DNA from: Leptospira broomii serovar Hurstbridge str. 5399
Lineage (GTDB): Bacteria > Spirochaetota > Leptospiria > Leptospirales > Leptospiraceae
Length of the DNA: 64,000 nt
Assembly (NCBI RefSeq): GCF_000243715.2
Contig: NZ_AHMO02000008.1
Span: 607,001 to 671,000, forward strand
Reading direction: 5' to 3'
The notes below the pieces were generated by a model. The model did not search any database, was not told the origin of the DNA, and saw nothing but the letters and a program-made list of their open reading frames with translations. A program made the position numbers and the translations under genes. Positions 19,091 through 29,859 of the stretch are shown in pieces (the stretch's first letter is position 1; every line of letters starts with the position of its first letter).

Positions 19091-21556
19091 ATGAAAAAAG
19101 AACCCGTAGATTTTCTCGCCCGCTATTTCGTTACTCTCTTCCGGGAACGCATCCAGAAATATTTGGATTCAGAGAACCCGGTCCGGAAACTTGTTTATCT
19201 TTGCTTAGGGCTCGTATTCGCGAACGGTTTTCTTTTCGTTTTTTCGGTAAAGGATATTTGGCGAGTTCCCCAAGCGAACCTTTATGAAAAACCCTCTCTA
19301 CTTTACGGAGTGAATACCGACGGAAAGTACGAGCCGATCGCGGAGTTTTATCGTTTTTCCAGAATCGTACTGACCGAATCCGATCTCCCAGGCGGCTGGG
19401 ATAATAAAGTGATTCGCTGCTTCGAATCTACGGAAGATAATAATTTCCGATCGCATAGGGGTCTGGATATTCGAGGGATTTTGCGGGCCGCAATGGTCAA
19501 TTTAATCGCCGGCCGGGTCAAGGAGGGAGCATCCACCATTACCCAGCAAGTCGCAAGATTAAAGTTTTTGAATACGGAACGATCCTTTCTAAGAAAAGCC
19601 AGGGAAGCTTGGCTCGCTCTATTATTGGAAGCGAAGTTTGATAAAAAAACTTTAATGGAGATCTATCTTAACGAGATCCCTCTCGGCCACGGAACGATCG
19701 GGGCCGGAGCGGCCGCGCGGTTCTATTTTAGAAAAGACATCAAAGATTTGAGCTGGGGAGAAGCGGCGCTTTTAGCCAGCTTGACGACGCGCCCTAAGGA
19801 ATTCTCCCCTCTCGTAAATCCACTCACTTCGGAAAGTAAAGTCAGAGTCGTGTTTAAGAAACTGGTAGAAAACGGAATTTTGGACGTGCAAACTGCGGAA
19901 AAAGAATTCGACGCATTTTCTGAATATTATATTACTTTAAATAGGTCCCCTAATGATTCGGCCTTTTCGGACCGATTGAATCGATTCCCCTACTTTACCG
20001 AATACGTCCGCAAAAATCTCGCCCGATATATCCCGAAGACCCAACTCTACGAAGGCGGTCTAAAAATATACACAACCCTGAATATCCAGCATCAAAGCCA
20101 GGCGGAAAAAGCCTTGGCTGCCGGTCTCAAACAGCAAACGCAATTATCAAACCAGCGAGCGTTTACGAAGATCGATGCGTTCGAGGATGCATACGGGGAC
20201 GTATACGAAATCTTGGCGAGATTGCACGATATCCCGGAGTTTAAATTCAAAATATCGCGTTCTTTCAGGACCTTTAACCGTGCTTGGCAGGAAGATATTC
20301 GGGACGAACTTTCAGTTTTGAATTTAATTTCCGGAACGGAAAGCCTGGGTGAAGTGGTGGATTGGAGTTATAAAACCCAAGCTACGGAAGACCATTTACT
20401 TCCGGTGGAAGGCGCGCTTATATCGATTCGTCCCGATACGGGTTACATCACTGCGATGGTAGGCGGCTCGGGGTTTCGTTCGGATAATCAACAAATACGC
20501 GCTTTCCAGGCATATAGACAACCAGGTTCTGCGTTTAAACCTCTCGTTTATGCGTCAGCCATGGAATACTACCATCAGCATCCCGATCCGAAAAAAAACG
20601 TGACCGCTGCATCTTTGTTCGACGATTCCCCCTTACAGTACGTCCTTGAAGATGGAGATGAATGGAATCCGACGAACTATTCCGGAGAATATTCAGGATT
20701 TATACGATTGAGACAAGCGCTCGAACTTTCTCGAAATAGCGTCGCAGTCCGGCTATTGGAACACACCGGATTAAATAATCTATTACCCAATCTGGAAAAA
20801 CTTCTACAAATCGAAAACAGAAATCTTCCTCGAGATTTTTCAATCGCATTAGGAAGTTTTGAAGTATCTCCGTTCGAACTAGCGAGAGCTTATTCGGTTT
20901 TCGCGTCCGGCGGAAAACAAATCCTCCCCTTGAGCGTTCTCTATGTGGAAGATGATAAAGGAAATCTAGTAAAAGATTTTCGAAAAGAATACGAAAACAA
21001 AGAGCGTAAGCAATTAATCTCTCCGGAAGTCAGTTACATCATTACCTCGATGATGGAGGACGTGATCCGAAAAGGGACTGGAACGGGAGCAAGATCTTAC
21101 GGACTTACTCGTCCTGCGGCAGGCAAAACGGGAACCACGAATAATTTTAGAGACGCCTGGTTCGCCGGATATACTCCCGAATTGGTCGGCGTTGTCTGGG
21201 TCGGTTACGATACCGGAACACTTTCTCTAGGTAAAGGAATGTCCGGAGCGGTTGTCGCGGCTCCGATCTGGGGTCGCTTCATGGCAAACGCGCTGTCTAA
21301 GGAAAAATCTAAGCCTTTCGATTTTGGCGAGGTGAGAATCGTTCGAAGAACAATTTGTTCCATCTCGGGAAAACTTCCCGGAAGCCATTGCCATCAAACC
21401 GAAGAGGAAGTTTTCGATAAAGATACGGTCCCTACCGAAATATGCGACGACCACCGAGGACTGGGAGAACCTAATTCTCCGGCGACCCAACGCCCTACGC
21501 CGATCAAAAAGAAAAAACCGAATCTTTTTGAAGGGGACGAAGACGTAATTCGTTAG
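19091..21556 (+). CDS. Class A penicillin-binding protein (PBP1A-type)
   Basis: An 821-residue bifunctional peptidoglycan synthase. A membrane anchor (~35-52) is followed by a GT51 glycosyltransferase domain with catalytic Glu115 in the EDNNFRSHRG motif and KEGASTITQQVAR. The transpeptidase domain contains S480-x-x-K483 (SAFK), an SRNSV motif and K679-T-G (KTGTT). The C-terminus is basic and proline-rich. It polymerises glycan and cross-links peptides in the periplasm. It lies just upstream of a bactofilin and an M23 endopeptidase, forming a cell-wall block. Confidence 0.95.
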   Translation: MKKEPVDFLARYFVTLFRERIQKYLDSENPVRKLVYLCLGLVFANGFLFVFSVKDIWRVPQANLYEKPSLLYGVNTDGKYEPIAEFYRFSRIVLTESDLPGGWDNKVIRCFESTEDNNFRSHRGLDIRGILRAAMVNLIAGRVKEGASTITQQVARLKFLNTERSFLRKAREAWLALLLEAKFDKKTLMEIYLNEIPLGHGTIGAGAAARFYFRKDIKDLSWGEAALLASLTTRPKEFSPLVNPLTSESKVRVVFKKLVENGILDVQTAEKEFDAFSEYYITLNRSPNDSAFSDRLNRFPYFTEYVRKNLARYIPKTQLYEGGLKIYTTLNIQHQSQAEKALAAGLKQQTQLSNQRAFTKIDAFEDAYGDVYEILARLHDIPEFKFKISRSFRTFNRAWQEDIRDELSVLNLISGTESLGEVVDWSYKTQATEDHLLPVEGALISIRPDTGYITAMVGGSGFRSDNQQIRAFQAYRQPGSAFKPLVYASAMEYYHQHPDPKKNVTAASLFDDSPLQYVLEDGDEWNPTNYSGEYSGFIRLRQALELSRNSVAVRLLEHTGLNNLLPNLEKLLQIENRNLPRDFSIALGSFEVSPFELARAYSVFASGGKQILPLSVLYVEDDKGNLVKDFRKEYENKERKQLISPEVSYIITSMMEDVIRKGTGTGARSYGLTRPAAGKTGTTNNFRDAWFAGYTPELVGVVWVGYDTGTLSLGKGMSGAVVAAPIWGRFMANALSKEKSKPFDFGEVRIVRRTICSISGKLPGSHCHQTEEEVFDKDTVPTEICDDHRGLGEPNSPATQRPTPIKKKKPNLFEGDEDVIR

Positions 21557-21710
21557 AATCCCAACCGGACCTCCATCGGATAACGGCGGCTTTCCGTCGC
21601 ATTAGCGAGAAACAAGGAGCAAAGCTCCGCAAAAAGAGTTGTCGTTTTCGCAACGCACTGCCAAATAGATTTTATTCTCAGGTATTTTTAACAGCATTCA
21701 GGAGTAACAG

Positions 21711-22121
21711 ATGGCCATCGGTAAGGACAATAATAACAGCGTAATCGGCCCCGGTTCTATCTTCGAGGGTAAATTTTATATCGCTGGCTCCCTACGCATC
21801 GACGGAAAATTCGAGGGAGAAATTAAGACCGACGACGCACTCTTTATCGGAGAAACGGGAAAAGTCCGAACCAATATCTCGGCTAGAGAGGTCATAGTCG
21901 CGGGCACTTTAATAGGAAATATTAAGGCGGAAGCCGAAGTTCGACTCGAAGAAACGGGACGCCTCTTAGGAGACATTATCGCCCCTGCCCTATCCCTAGC
22001 AAAAGGGGTGGTTGCAAAAGGGAATATAACTGTTACCGGCGGACAAAAGAAGGATGTTAAGAAAATCGTGGAAGAATCCTTCGGCGGAACCAGAACTTTG
22101 GATAACGGGAAGGAAGAATAA
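21711..22121 (+). CDS. Bactofilin (polymer-forming cytoskeletal protein)
   Basis: A 136-residue protein dominated by a right-handed beta-helix of short repeats: IGPGSIFEGKFYIAGSLRIDGKFEGEI, ALFIGETGKV, EVIVAGTLIGNIKAEAEV, GRLLGDIIAP, VVAKGNITV. Bactofilins self-assemble into filaments without nucleotide and position wall-remodelling enzymes. An AGGAGTAACAG ribosome site precedes the ATG. The neighbour downstream is a LysM/M23 peptidase, a pairing linked to helical cell shape in other bacteria. Confidence 0.93.
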   Translation: MAIGKDNNNSVIGPGSIFEGKFYIAGSLRIDGKFEGEIKTDDALFIGETGKVRTNISAREVIVAGTLIGNIKAEAEVRLEETGRLLGDIIAPALSLAKGVVAKGNITVTGGQKKDVKKIVEESFGGTRTLDNGKEE

Positions 22122-22219
22122 CTCCAAGGCGGAGACCGGATATTTTTTCCAACCTAGAGCCCCCTTCCTGTTGAAAAACTCGGGCAGAGTCCAAGCTGCC
22201 CGACCGATAATTAGAACGT

Positions 22220-23341
22220 ATGATCTTTAAGAAGCCCAGACAGCTAACCGCCGGAAAAGAACTACTCCGGACGGATAATTTCACGCTGATTTATCTTGGC
22301 TCTTTCCACTTTCATTATTCCTTTTATTTTAAAGGTAATCTATATCACGGAAGTGTCGACTTCCGAAGACGAAAATTCCGGATGATCCCTGCAATTGCCT
22401 CGATACTTTTCGTGATCTTTTTCCTCGGGATTTGGATGAGCCCGTCCAACGCGTCTATGGAAACCAAAGTCGACGAAATCTCCGAAAACGATTCGGAAGA
22501 TCTGAAGGCCAAAAAAGGGGACGAGAAGTTTTTGGAAGAATCCGAAAAAGCTAAACTCACCATTTTAATGGCAAATGAGATTCGCAATCCGGCGGATAAA
22601 AAGAAACAACTAAAGGTAATAACGTACAAGGTTAAACGTAATGAGTCCCTCTCCGAAATTGCGACTCGTTTCAAAGTTTCCATGGAATCGATCGCAGGTT
22701 CGTCCAATATCAATTTGGAAGAAGCATTATATCCCGGTCAAATATTGCAAATACCGAATAAGCAGGGACTTCTTTACAAAGTCAAGGCAGGAGATACAAT
22801 CGCACGGGTTGCGTCTTTATACAAAGTTAATTTGGACGAAATCCTGGAGGAAAACAAACTCGATGATTTGGATGTCCTCCGTCCTGGACAAAAGGTATTC
22901 CTACCCGGAGCAGTCATCCCGGATCCGACTCCAAAATGGGTGGTTCCGGTTTCTTCGCACATCGTCACGTCCAACTTCGGATGGAGAACCTTCCCGCAGC
23001 ACAAATTTCACGAGGCATTGGATTTAAAAGCCAACTATGAAGCAGTAATGGCGGCTCGTAACGGGAAGGTCATCTTTGCCGGCTGGATGGGCGGTTACGG
23101 AAACGCGATCGTTGTGGAGCATAACGACGACTTTAAAACCTTATATGCGCATAACTCTCGCTTAAACGTAAAACGGGGAGACTACGTGGTAGGTGGAAAG
23201 AAAATCGCTACTTCCGGTTGCACCGGTTATTGCTTCGGACCCCATTTACATTTTGAAGTCATTCACAAAGGCAAATCCGTAAATCCGGCCAAATATCTGA
23301 AAGGCTTAGCTTTCAAAAAAGGGTCTAAACCGAATCATTAA
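22220..23341 (+). CDS. Membrane-anchored LysM-LysM-M23 endopeptidase
   Basis: A 373-residue protein: cytoplasmic N-terminus, one helix (~55-74), two LysM peptidoglycan-binding modules (~134-179 and ~185-229) and an M23 metallopeptidase domain (~260-360). The zinc ligands are present as H264xxxD268 and H342-L-H344, so it should cleave peptide cross-links. The unusual N-terminal 54 residues (LIYLGSFHFHYSFYFKG) could contact the bactofilin on the cytoplasmic side, but that is inference. An internal ATG at 22382 would remove this part. Confidence 0.9.
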   Translation: MIFKKPRQLTAGKELLRTDNFTLIYLGSFHFHYSFYFKGNLYHGSVDFRRRKFRMIPAIASILFVIFFLGIWMSPSNASMETKVDEISENDSEDLKAKKGDEKFLEESEKAKLTILMANEIRNPADKKKQLKVITYKVKRNESLSEIATRFKVSMESIAGSSNINLEEALYPGQILQIPNKQGLLYKVKAGDTIARVASLYKVNLDEILEENKLDDLDVLRPGQKVFLPGAVIPDPTPKWVVPVSSHIVTSNFGWRTFPQHKFHEALDLKANYEAVMAARNGKVIFAGWMGGYGNAIVVEHNDDFKTLYAHNSRLNVKRGDYVVGGKKIATSGCTGYCFGPHLHFEVIHKGKSVNPAKYLKGLAFKKGSKPNH

Positions 23342-23417
23342 CGCGCCAATAGGAAGTAAGCGTACTGATCGACCTTTCTTCTTGCCTAATTCGCCCGTTT
23401 TAAAAACTCTTCGGAAC

Positions 23418-24518
23418 ATGTCTTTCTTCCTAAAAAGTATCACTCAAACTTCACACCTTTGTATCGTAGCTTTCCTTTTTTCCTGCGGACCTTCTTTTGC
23501 GGAATTAATCGAACGAAGGACCTCCAACTCGTACGCATCCACTCAAGCAATGGAAGTTTTTTTTGTAACTGTACGATCCACGAATCCTGCAGCTCAGGTT
23601 GCTTGCTCGAACGCGTATTTTATGGTTTTCGGGAACCAAGTGCAAAAGACCGGAAGTTGCGTGGTCAGCGTCCCCGCAGACAGGGAAGTCGGTGAAATTC
23701 CTTTCGGACTCGGTGCGAGAGATAAATTCTTTCAATTTTTAGAGCACAGAATTAACGCGGGGAACCTATCTATCGAAGAATCCGATAAGCTTTGGTGGAG
23801 TAGAATCGAAGAAGATCCCTTTGATGAAATCATCGTATTTGTCCACGGCTTCAACGTCGGATTCGAGGAGGCCGTTTTGCGCACCGCCCAATTGAAATAC
23901 GACTTAAAATTTCCGGGTCGCGTCGTGACGTTTACGTGGCCTGCCGGAGGAGACGCCTCGCTTTTAGGTTCCCTACTTCTGAAAAATACGTATGAAAAAA
24001 ACCTGATTTCGGCCAGATCTAGCAGGGAACCATTTAAAATTTTCTTAAAGAGAATGATCAAAACTGGAAAAAAAATCCATTTACTAGTTCATTCCATGGG
24101 ACATCAAGTCGCGCTCAAGCCCATCGCCGAAATCGCAAAAGAATCTTCGAATTCGTTTATTCATGAACTAGTGTTAAACGCACCGGACTACGAAACTGGG
24201 GAATTTATCCTTTTACTCGATCCTTTGTTAAGATCGTCCTCAAGAATTACCTTATATTGTTCACCGGGAGATTCGGCTTTACTTGCCTCTTCACAGATTC
24301 ACCAGACAGGTCGCCTCGGTAACTGCTCGAAATTTCCCGGCGTCGACGTAGTTAATGTGAATCCCATCGATTCTTCGATGATTTCCTTAGGTCACGGATA
24401 TTATTCATCCAGGCCGATTCTTACCGATCTATATCAGCTTTTCTTAGGGGTAAAGGCCGACAAGCGCCTCTTCATCCGAAAATCCTACGGAAACGAAAAC
24501 TACGTCCTTCGTAACTGA
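23418..24518 (+). CDS. Putative lipoprotein with DUF900 alpha/beta-hydrolase domain
   Basis: About 366 residues. The signal segment ends in a spirochaete-like lipobox (AFLFSC), with Cys23 as likely acylation site. The hydrolase domain shows IIVFVHGFNVGFEEAV (oxyanion region), VVTFTWPAGGD, the nucleophile elbow LLVHSMG and a late GHGYYSS histidine, completing a Ser-Asp-His triad. The substrate is unknown; an esterase role in the envelope is inferred. The frame is open to a TTG at 23382, but the ATG at 23418 gives a normal lipoprotein signal. Confidence 0.83.
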   Translation: MSFFLKSITQTSHLCIVAFLFSCGPSFAELIERRTSNSYASTQAMEVFFVTVRSTNPAAQVACSNAYFMVFGNQVQKTGSCVVSVPADREVGEIPFGLGARDKFFQFLEHRINAGNLSIEESDKLWWSRIEEDPFDEIIVFVHGFNVGFEEAVLRTAQLKYDLKFPGRVVTFTWPAGGDASLLGSLLLKNTYEKNLISARSSREPFKIFLKRMIKTGKKIHLLVHSMGHQVALKPIAEIAKESSNSFIHELVLNAPDYETGEFILLLDPLLRSSSRITLYCSPGDSALLASSQIHQTGRLGNCSKFPGVDVVNVNPIDSSMISLGHGYYSSRPILTDLYQLFLGVKADKRLFIRKSYGNENYVLRN

Positions 24519-24785
24519 AAAATAAGCAAGAAGGATTAGTTGGTAAGAAATCGGATTTAGCCATTCTAAAAAAAATTTTGGAACGCACGTTCGAATTAAC
24601 AGTAATTCTTAATTTCTTGAAGCTTTCTAAAATGAAAACACTTAAGTAATAAAAAATTCGATCCCGATCGATTAATGATTGCGTCCGACACTTCTTCGTT
24701 TTTGTAAACCTTTTCGTTCACAATTTCATAAAGGAATTTATATTAATGTGATTGAAACTATAACTTTTATTCGTAAATTAGAAGC

Positions 24786-26153
24786 ATGCTCACGAAACCG
24801 AAAATTCTCGTGGTTGAGGACGAAATCATCGTCGCCGTTAATTTAGGACAAAAACTAAAAAAACTGGGTTACGATCTCGTGGGAATTACCTCTTCGGGAG
24901 AGGAGGCCATTCAAAAGGCCGAAGAGAATCATCCGGATCTAGTATTAATGGACATTAATATTGAAGGGAATCTGGACGGAATACAGACTGCGGAAGTATT
25001 ACGAAATCGATTTCAAACCCCCGTCATTTATCTTACGGCATACGCCGACGAAAATACTCTTAACAGGGCAAAAAGAACCCAGCCGTTAGGATACATCGTA
25101 AAACCCTTCGAATCCGATCAACTTAGATCTTCCATCGAAGTTGCATTGTACAAGAATGAAGTGGAATTTAAGAATCGAAAAAGCGAAGAGTCGCTAAAAT
25201 CGACTTTGAATAAAATCGAATCGGGTATCATTACTACCGACGAGAACGGCCTTGTGGTATTTTGCAATCCTGCCGCCGAGCAAATCACCGGACTTAATTT
25301 TTCTGAATGCATCGGGCAACCGCTTTCTAAAATCCTGAAAATAAAGGACAACTTAGGAAATCAGCGACAGATTCCGATTTCTGAACTTCTAGGTCAGAAT
25401 AATAACGTGAGCTGGGACGGATTGGTAGTCATCAGCGCAATGGGAAAGAAAATCCCCGTTTCGATCAACACCTCTCCGATTTTAAATACGGAAGAGAAAG
25501 TAACCGGCTTTATCACGGTACTTCGAACCGAAGATTCAGACGACCCTGGCCAATCCTATCTAAAAGAAATTCATCATCGAATTAAGAACAATCTTACTAT
25601 CATCTCCTCCATATTAAGTATGAACGCGAACCATCTTAAGGATCAGGAAAGCGTCGATATCTTTAAGGAGAGTCAGCATAGAATCCACGCAGTGGCTCTT
25701 CTACACGAAGTTTTATATGAAAACCACGATCTTTCGTCCATCAGTTTCGATCTATACGTTCGGAAATTGACGGATCTTTTATTCGAAGTCTATAAAGTGG
25801 ACAGAAGCAAATTTAAACTGACCTTGGATATTCAAGAATGTCGAATTCCGAGCGAAACTGGAATGAATTGCGCACTGATTATTAACGAACTTTTAACAAA
25901 TTCTTTTAAACACGGATTCGTCGGTCGCGAGACAGGAGAAATCTTAGTCCGATTCTTTAAGAACGACGGGAATTTTATCTTAGAAGTGAAGGACGATGGA
26001 GTCGGATTGCCTGCCCAGGCAATCCGGAACCGCAATCCACATTCGTTAGGGCTTTCCTTAGTGGACTCTTTCGTAAAATTATTGCATGGAAAGCTGGAAT
26101 TGGAAAATTCCTCGGGCTGTCTCGCCCGTCTCTCTTTTCCCGTTAAGAAGTAA
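24786..26153 (+). CDS. Hybrid receiver-PAS-histidine kinase (HisKA_2 type)
   Basis: A 455-residue cytosolic signalling protein. An N-terminal receiver domain (~5-120) has the acidic pair VVEDE, phospho-acceptor Asp in LVLMDINIEG, Thr in YLTAY and the Lys of VKPF. A PAS domain follows (~135-245). The kinase has the HisKA_2 box EIHHRIKNNL and ATPase motifs ELLTNSFKHG (N-box) and VKDDGVGLP. Placing the receiver before the kinase suggests that phosphorylation of the receiver tunes kinase activity. No separate regulator is adjacent, so its output partner is unknown. A 267-base AT-rich region upstream probably holds its promoter. Confidence 0.92.
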   Translation: MLTKPKILVVEDEIIVAVNLGQKLKKLGYDLVGITSSGEEAIQKAEENHPDLVLMDINIEGNLDGIQTAEVLRNRFQTPVIYLTAYADENTLNRAKRTQPLGYIVKPFESDQLRSSIEVALYKNEVEFKNRKSEESLKSTLNKIESGIITTDENGLVVFCNPAAEQITGLNFSECIGQPLSKILKIKDNLGNQRQIPISELLGQNNNVSWDGLVVISAMGKKIPVSINTSPILNTEEKVTGFITVLRTEDSDDPGQSYLKEIHHRIKNNLTIISSILSMNANHLKDQESVDIFKESQHRIHAVALLHEVLYENHDLSSISFDLYVRKLTDLLFEVYKVDRSKFKLTLDIQECRIPSETGMNCALIINELLTNSFKHGFVGRETGEILVRFFKNDGNFILEVKDDGVGLPAQAIRNRNPHSLGLSLVDSFVKLLHGKLELENSSGCLARLSFPVKK

Positions 26154-26259
26154 TATATAACCGCAACGAAAACCCCTTTTTCAATCCGATCGATATCGAT
26201 TGAATAAAATGAGAAAAAATGGTAGCCTGGTAAGTTCCCGCCTAGCTATTCTGAACGAC

Positions 26260-27084
26260 ATGAAAACTTCTTTCGAATTCTTCGAAATTGTCCCGAGAAA
26301 TGACGGAACTGCGATCGTTTATTTGAATCGTCCTGATAAAAGAAATGCCATGGACTGGAGTTTCTGGAGAGACCTTCCGGACGTGATAGAAGAGATTGAT
26401 TCCGCATCGGAAATCAGAGCCTTCGTCATAGCCGCTCGCGGTAAGTCTTTTTCAACCGGGTTGGACCTGGATTCATTTTTTCAGCAATTCGGGAGCATAG
26501 TGCAGGGAAGTTACGGAGATGATCGTAAGAAATTCTACAATCTTATCCTGCAGATGCAAAAAGGAATTAACGCGGTTTACGATTCCTCTAAGCCGTCGAT
26601 TGCAGCAGTACACAAACATTGTATCGGCGGAGGATTGGATTTGATTTCGGCTTGCGATATTCGCTATGCGACTTTGGATGCAAGCATTTCTCTTCGTGAA
26701 GCGAAGGTAGCCATTGTTGCGGATATGGGATCGATCAATCGATTGCCGGGTATTATTGGGCAAGGTCATACGCGTGAACTTGCCTTTACGGGAAAGGATA
26801 TAGACGGATCTGAAGCATACAGAATCGGTCTCGTTTCGAAATTATTCGATACGCAGGAAAAACTCATGGAGGGAGCGCTCGCAACCGCAACTGAAATCGC
26901 CGCCAATCCGAAAATCGTAGTTCAAGGTGCTAAAGAAGTCATGAATTATGCGGAAGGCAAGCCGCTGGACGCGGGATTGAATTACGTTGCTCTCTGGAAT
27001 TCGAGTTTTTTGGACTCCAGAGATTTCAGAGAGGCCTCGCTATCCTTTAAGGAGAGAAAGCGTCCCGAATATAATAGGCTCTAA
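26260..27084 (+). CDS. Enoyl-CoA hydratase/isomerase family, dienoyl-CoA isomerase-like
   Basis: About 274 residues of the crotonase fold: RPDKRNAMD, the oxyanion-forming ARGKSFSTGLDL, and HCIGGGLDLISACDIRYA. The acidic residues of delta(3,5)-delta(2,4)-dienoyl-CoA isomerase line up: the Asp of GGGLDL and the E-x7-D spacing in EAKVAIVADMG. This suggests isomerisation of dienoyl-CoA during breakdown of unsaturated fatty acids, the carbon source of Leptospira. The ATG at 26260 (MKTSFEFF) is preferred; the frame is open to 26200. Confidence 0.88.
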   Translation: MKTSFEFFEIVPRNDGTAIVYLNRPDKRNAMDWSFWRDLPDVIEEIDSASEIRAFVIAARGKSFSTGLDLDSFFQQFGSIVQGSYGDDRKKFYNLILQMQKGINAVYDSSKPSIAAVHKHCIGGGLDLISACDIRYATLDASISLREAKVAIVADMGSINRLPGIIGQGHTRELAFTGKDIDGSEAYRIGLVSKLFDTQEKLMEGALATATEIAANPKIVVQGAKEVMNYAEGKPLDAGLNYVALWNSSFLDSRDFREASLSFKERKRPEYNRL

Positions 27085-27101
27085 CGGACGAATCTAGGCG
27101 T

Positions 27102-27281
27102 TTATGCGTAAGCGTCTAGTAAACGTGCTTTTCCTTCGATAGCCTGGGATTGTAATTTCGTCTCAATACCGACTTTCAAAAGTTTTGAATTGAGATCCGC
27201 TTGTGCTTGAAAGATCTCTTTAGGTAGATTCGCGATTCTCTCGAGCATTAAGGATTGGCTGGCTTGGTTGCTGATTTCCAT
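27102..27281 (-). CDS. Small hypothetical protein (59 aa)
   Basis: An unrecognised 59-residue, helix-prone protein rich in Ala, Gln and Leu (SNQASQSLMLERIANLPKEIFQAQ). The heptad-like spacing suggests a short coiled coil. A very good GGAGAGGAG ribosome site lies just upstream of the ATG at 27281, with an in-frame GTG at 27287 as an alternative start. The composition faintly recalls short motility-associated proteins of the YjfB type, but I would not name it so. Confidence 0.6.
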   Translation of the reverse strand: MEISNQASQSLMLERIANLPKEIFQAQADLNSKLLKVGIETKLQSQAIEGKARLLDAYA

Positions 27282-27408
27282 ATTCACTCCTCTCCGGCGA
27301 ATTCCGCCGAAATTTTCGGGTTTTTCTCTTTCTGTTTCCCCATTTCAATCATCGGTTAATCAAAGGAAAACTTGATTATTTTAGCTTTTTTTTTAACCTG
27401 TCCCCGTC

Positions 27409-28257
27409 GTGGGATTTCGGGAATTGATACGCAGCGCCATTCAAAGGGAGAGGCAACGGGAATTTACAAAGGCCTTTAATTTGTACAAAGAATCTTTGAA
27501 TTTCACCGAAAATCCTAAAACAGTCCTAAAAGTAAAGAATCGTCAAGCCTGGTGCCAATATTACATCGGAAATACCCGGGAAACTTTGAATTTGTTTCAG
27601 GAACTCTTGGATAAATTCACCCTCCATCCGGAAAGTCATCTTCATTACTCGAATTATCTAATCAAGGTTCACAATTATAAACTCGCAAAAAAGATTTTAG
27701 GGAAAGCTGTGGAATCTTTTCCGGACCAACTTGAGTTGTATCTAACTCTAGCTAGCCTCTTGAAGGACACGGATCGATCTAACGAAGCGATTGCGGTTTT
27801 AAAGCAGGCCTTATCGCAGGAAAAACTTTCCCGCGGACGCGGAATCAAAAGAAAGGATATATGGGCAGAGTTAGGTTACCTTTATTTTCAGAGAGGCGAC
27901 TATAATTCCGCCCTCGCATCTTTAAAAACCGCCATGAGGATGGATGAAGAGGAAACTTTCCTGCATTACGATATGATCGCGCAATGCTATTTGAAAGTGA
28001 GTGATCATAAGAATGCTTTAAAATTCATCGATCTTTACATTAAATACTTCGGAGAATCCGACGCGGACATCCTGGTTATTAAGGCTCGAGCGCACGCGCA
28101 ACTCGGGGAAAGTCACCTGGCCTGTGCGTCCCTCCTGCAAGCATACTCGATGGAAAACGGATTAAAACTTTCCGCCGAAGATATGGTGGATTTCGGCCCG
28201 TTGCTGCAAACAGGTTTCTTTGATACCCTGGAAAACGTCGAAATCGACGAAGCTTAA
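27409..28257 (+). CDS. Tetratricopeptide-repeat protein
   Basis: A 282-residue cytosolic protein built mostly from TPR helix pairs, for example TVLKVKNRQAWCQYYIGN, KKILGKAVESFPDQLELYLTLASLL and IWAELGYLYFQRGDYNSALASLKTAM. These units mediate protein-protein contacts, and the partner is unknown. The open frame starts with GTG at 27409 and no ATG lies nearby, so GTG is the likely start. Confidence 0.8.
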   Translation: MGFRELIRSAIQRERQREFTKAFNLYKESLNFTENPKTVLKVKNRQAWCQYYIGNTRETLNLFQELLDKFTLHPESHLHYSNYLIKVHNYKLAKKILGKAVESFPDQLELYLTLASLLKDTDRSNEAIAVLKQALSQEKLSRGRGIKRKDIWAELGYLYFQRGDYNSALASLKTAMRMDEEETFLHYDMIAQCYLKVSDHKNALKFIDLYIKYFGESDADILVIKARAHAQLGESHLACASLLQAYSMENGLKLSAEDMVDFGPLLQTGFFDTLENVEIDEA

Positions 28258-28308
28258 ACTATCTTTCATCGAACCCATCTTCCTCTTCCGATCGAGTAAA
28301 GCCGAAAT

Positions 28309-29604
<1,296 letters not shown>

Positions 29605-29679
29605 AGCTACATTTAATATCGGTCAATCGGGGGAAGGAGAAAAGGTTCCGGGACAAATACCTAGTTTTTTTGCGGGATT

Positions 29680-29795
29680 CCCCACCCTTCCTGGGCGGGG
29701 GCCGGAGCGAAGCGGCGGAGTTCCGGCGTTCTTATCATATTCTCGCTTATTGTGCAACCGTTTTATAAACGGGTGCTATGTGGGAGCTCCTACGC
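29680..29795 (+). repeat. Intergenic palindromic repeat, copy 1
   Basis: In the 255-base gap between two minus-strand genes, a GC-rich 26-base block (29680-29705) is followed ~73 bases later by the near-palindrome TGTGGGAGCTCCTAC. The 26-base block matches the reverse complement of 58892-58917 at 24 of 26 positions, and the second motif recurs there at similar spacing (12 of 15). I see no gene in this gap. Confidence 0.6.
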
Positions 29796-29859
29796 CCAGG
29801 CCGCCGGAATAGTCAGTCCAAATAATCGATCTTGTCCGTGCAGAAGCGGTGAGGATTCG

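Noticed and set aside
21616..21628. GGAGC-AAA-GCTCC hairpin before the bactofilin gene
   Set aside because: Only five base pairs and no T-run, too weak to call a terminator.
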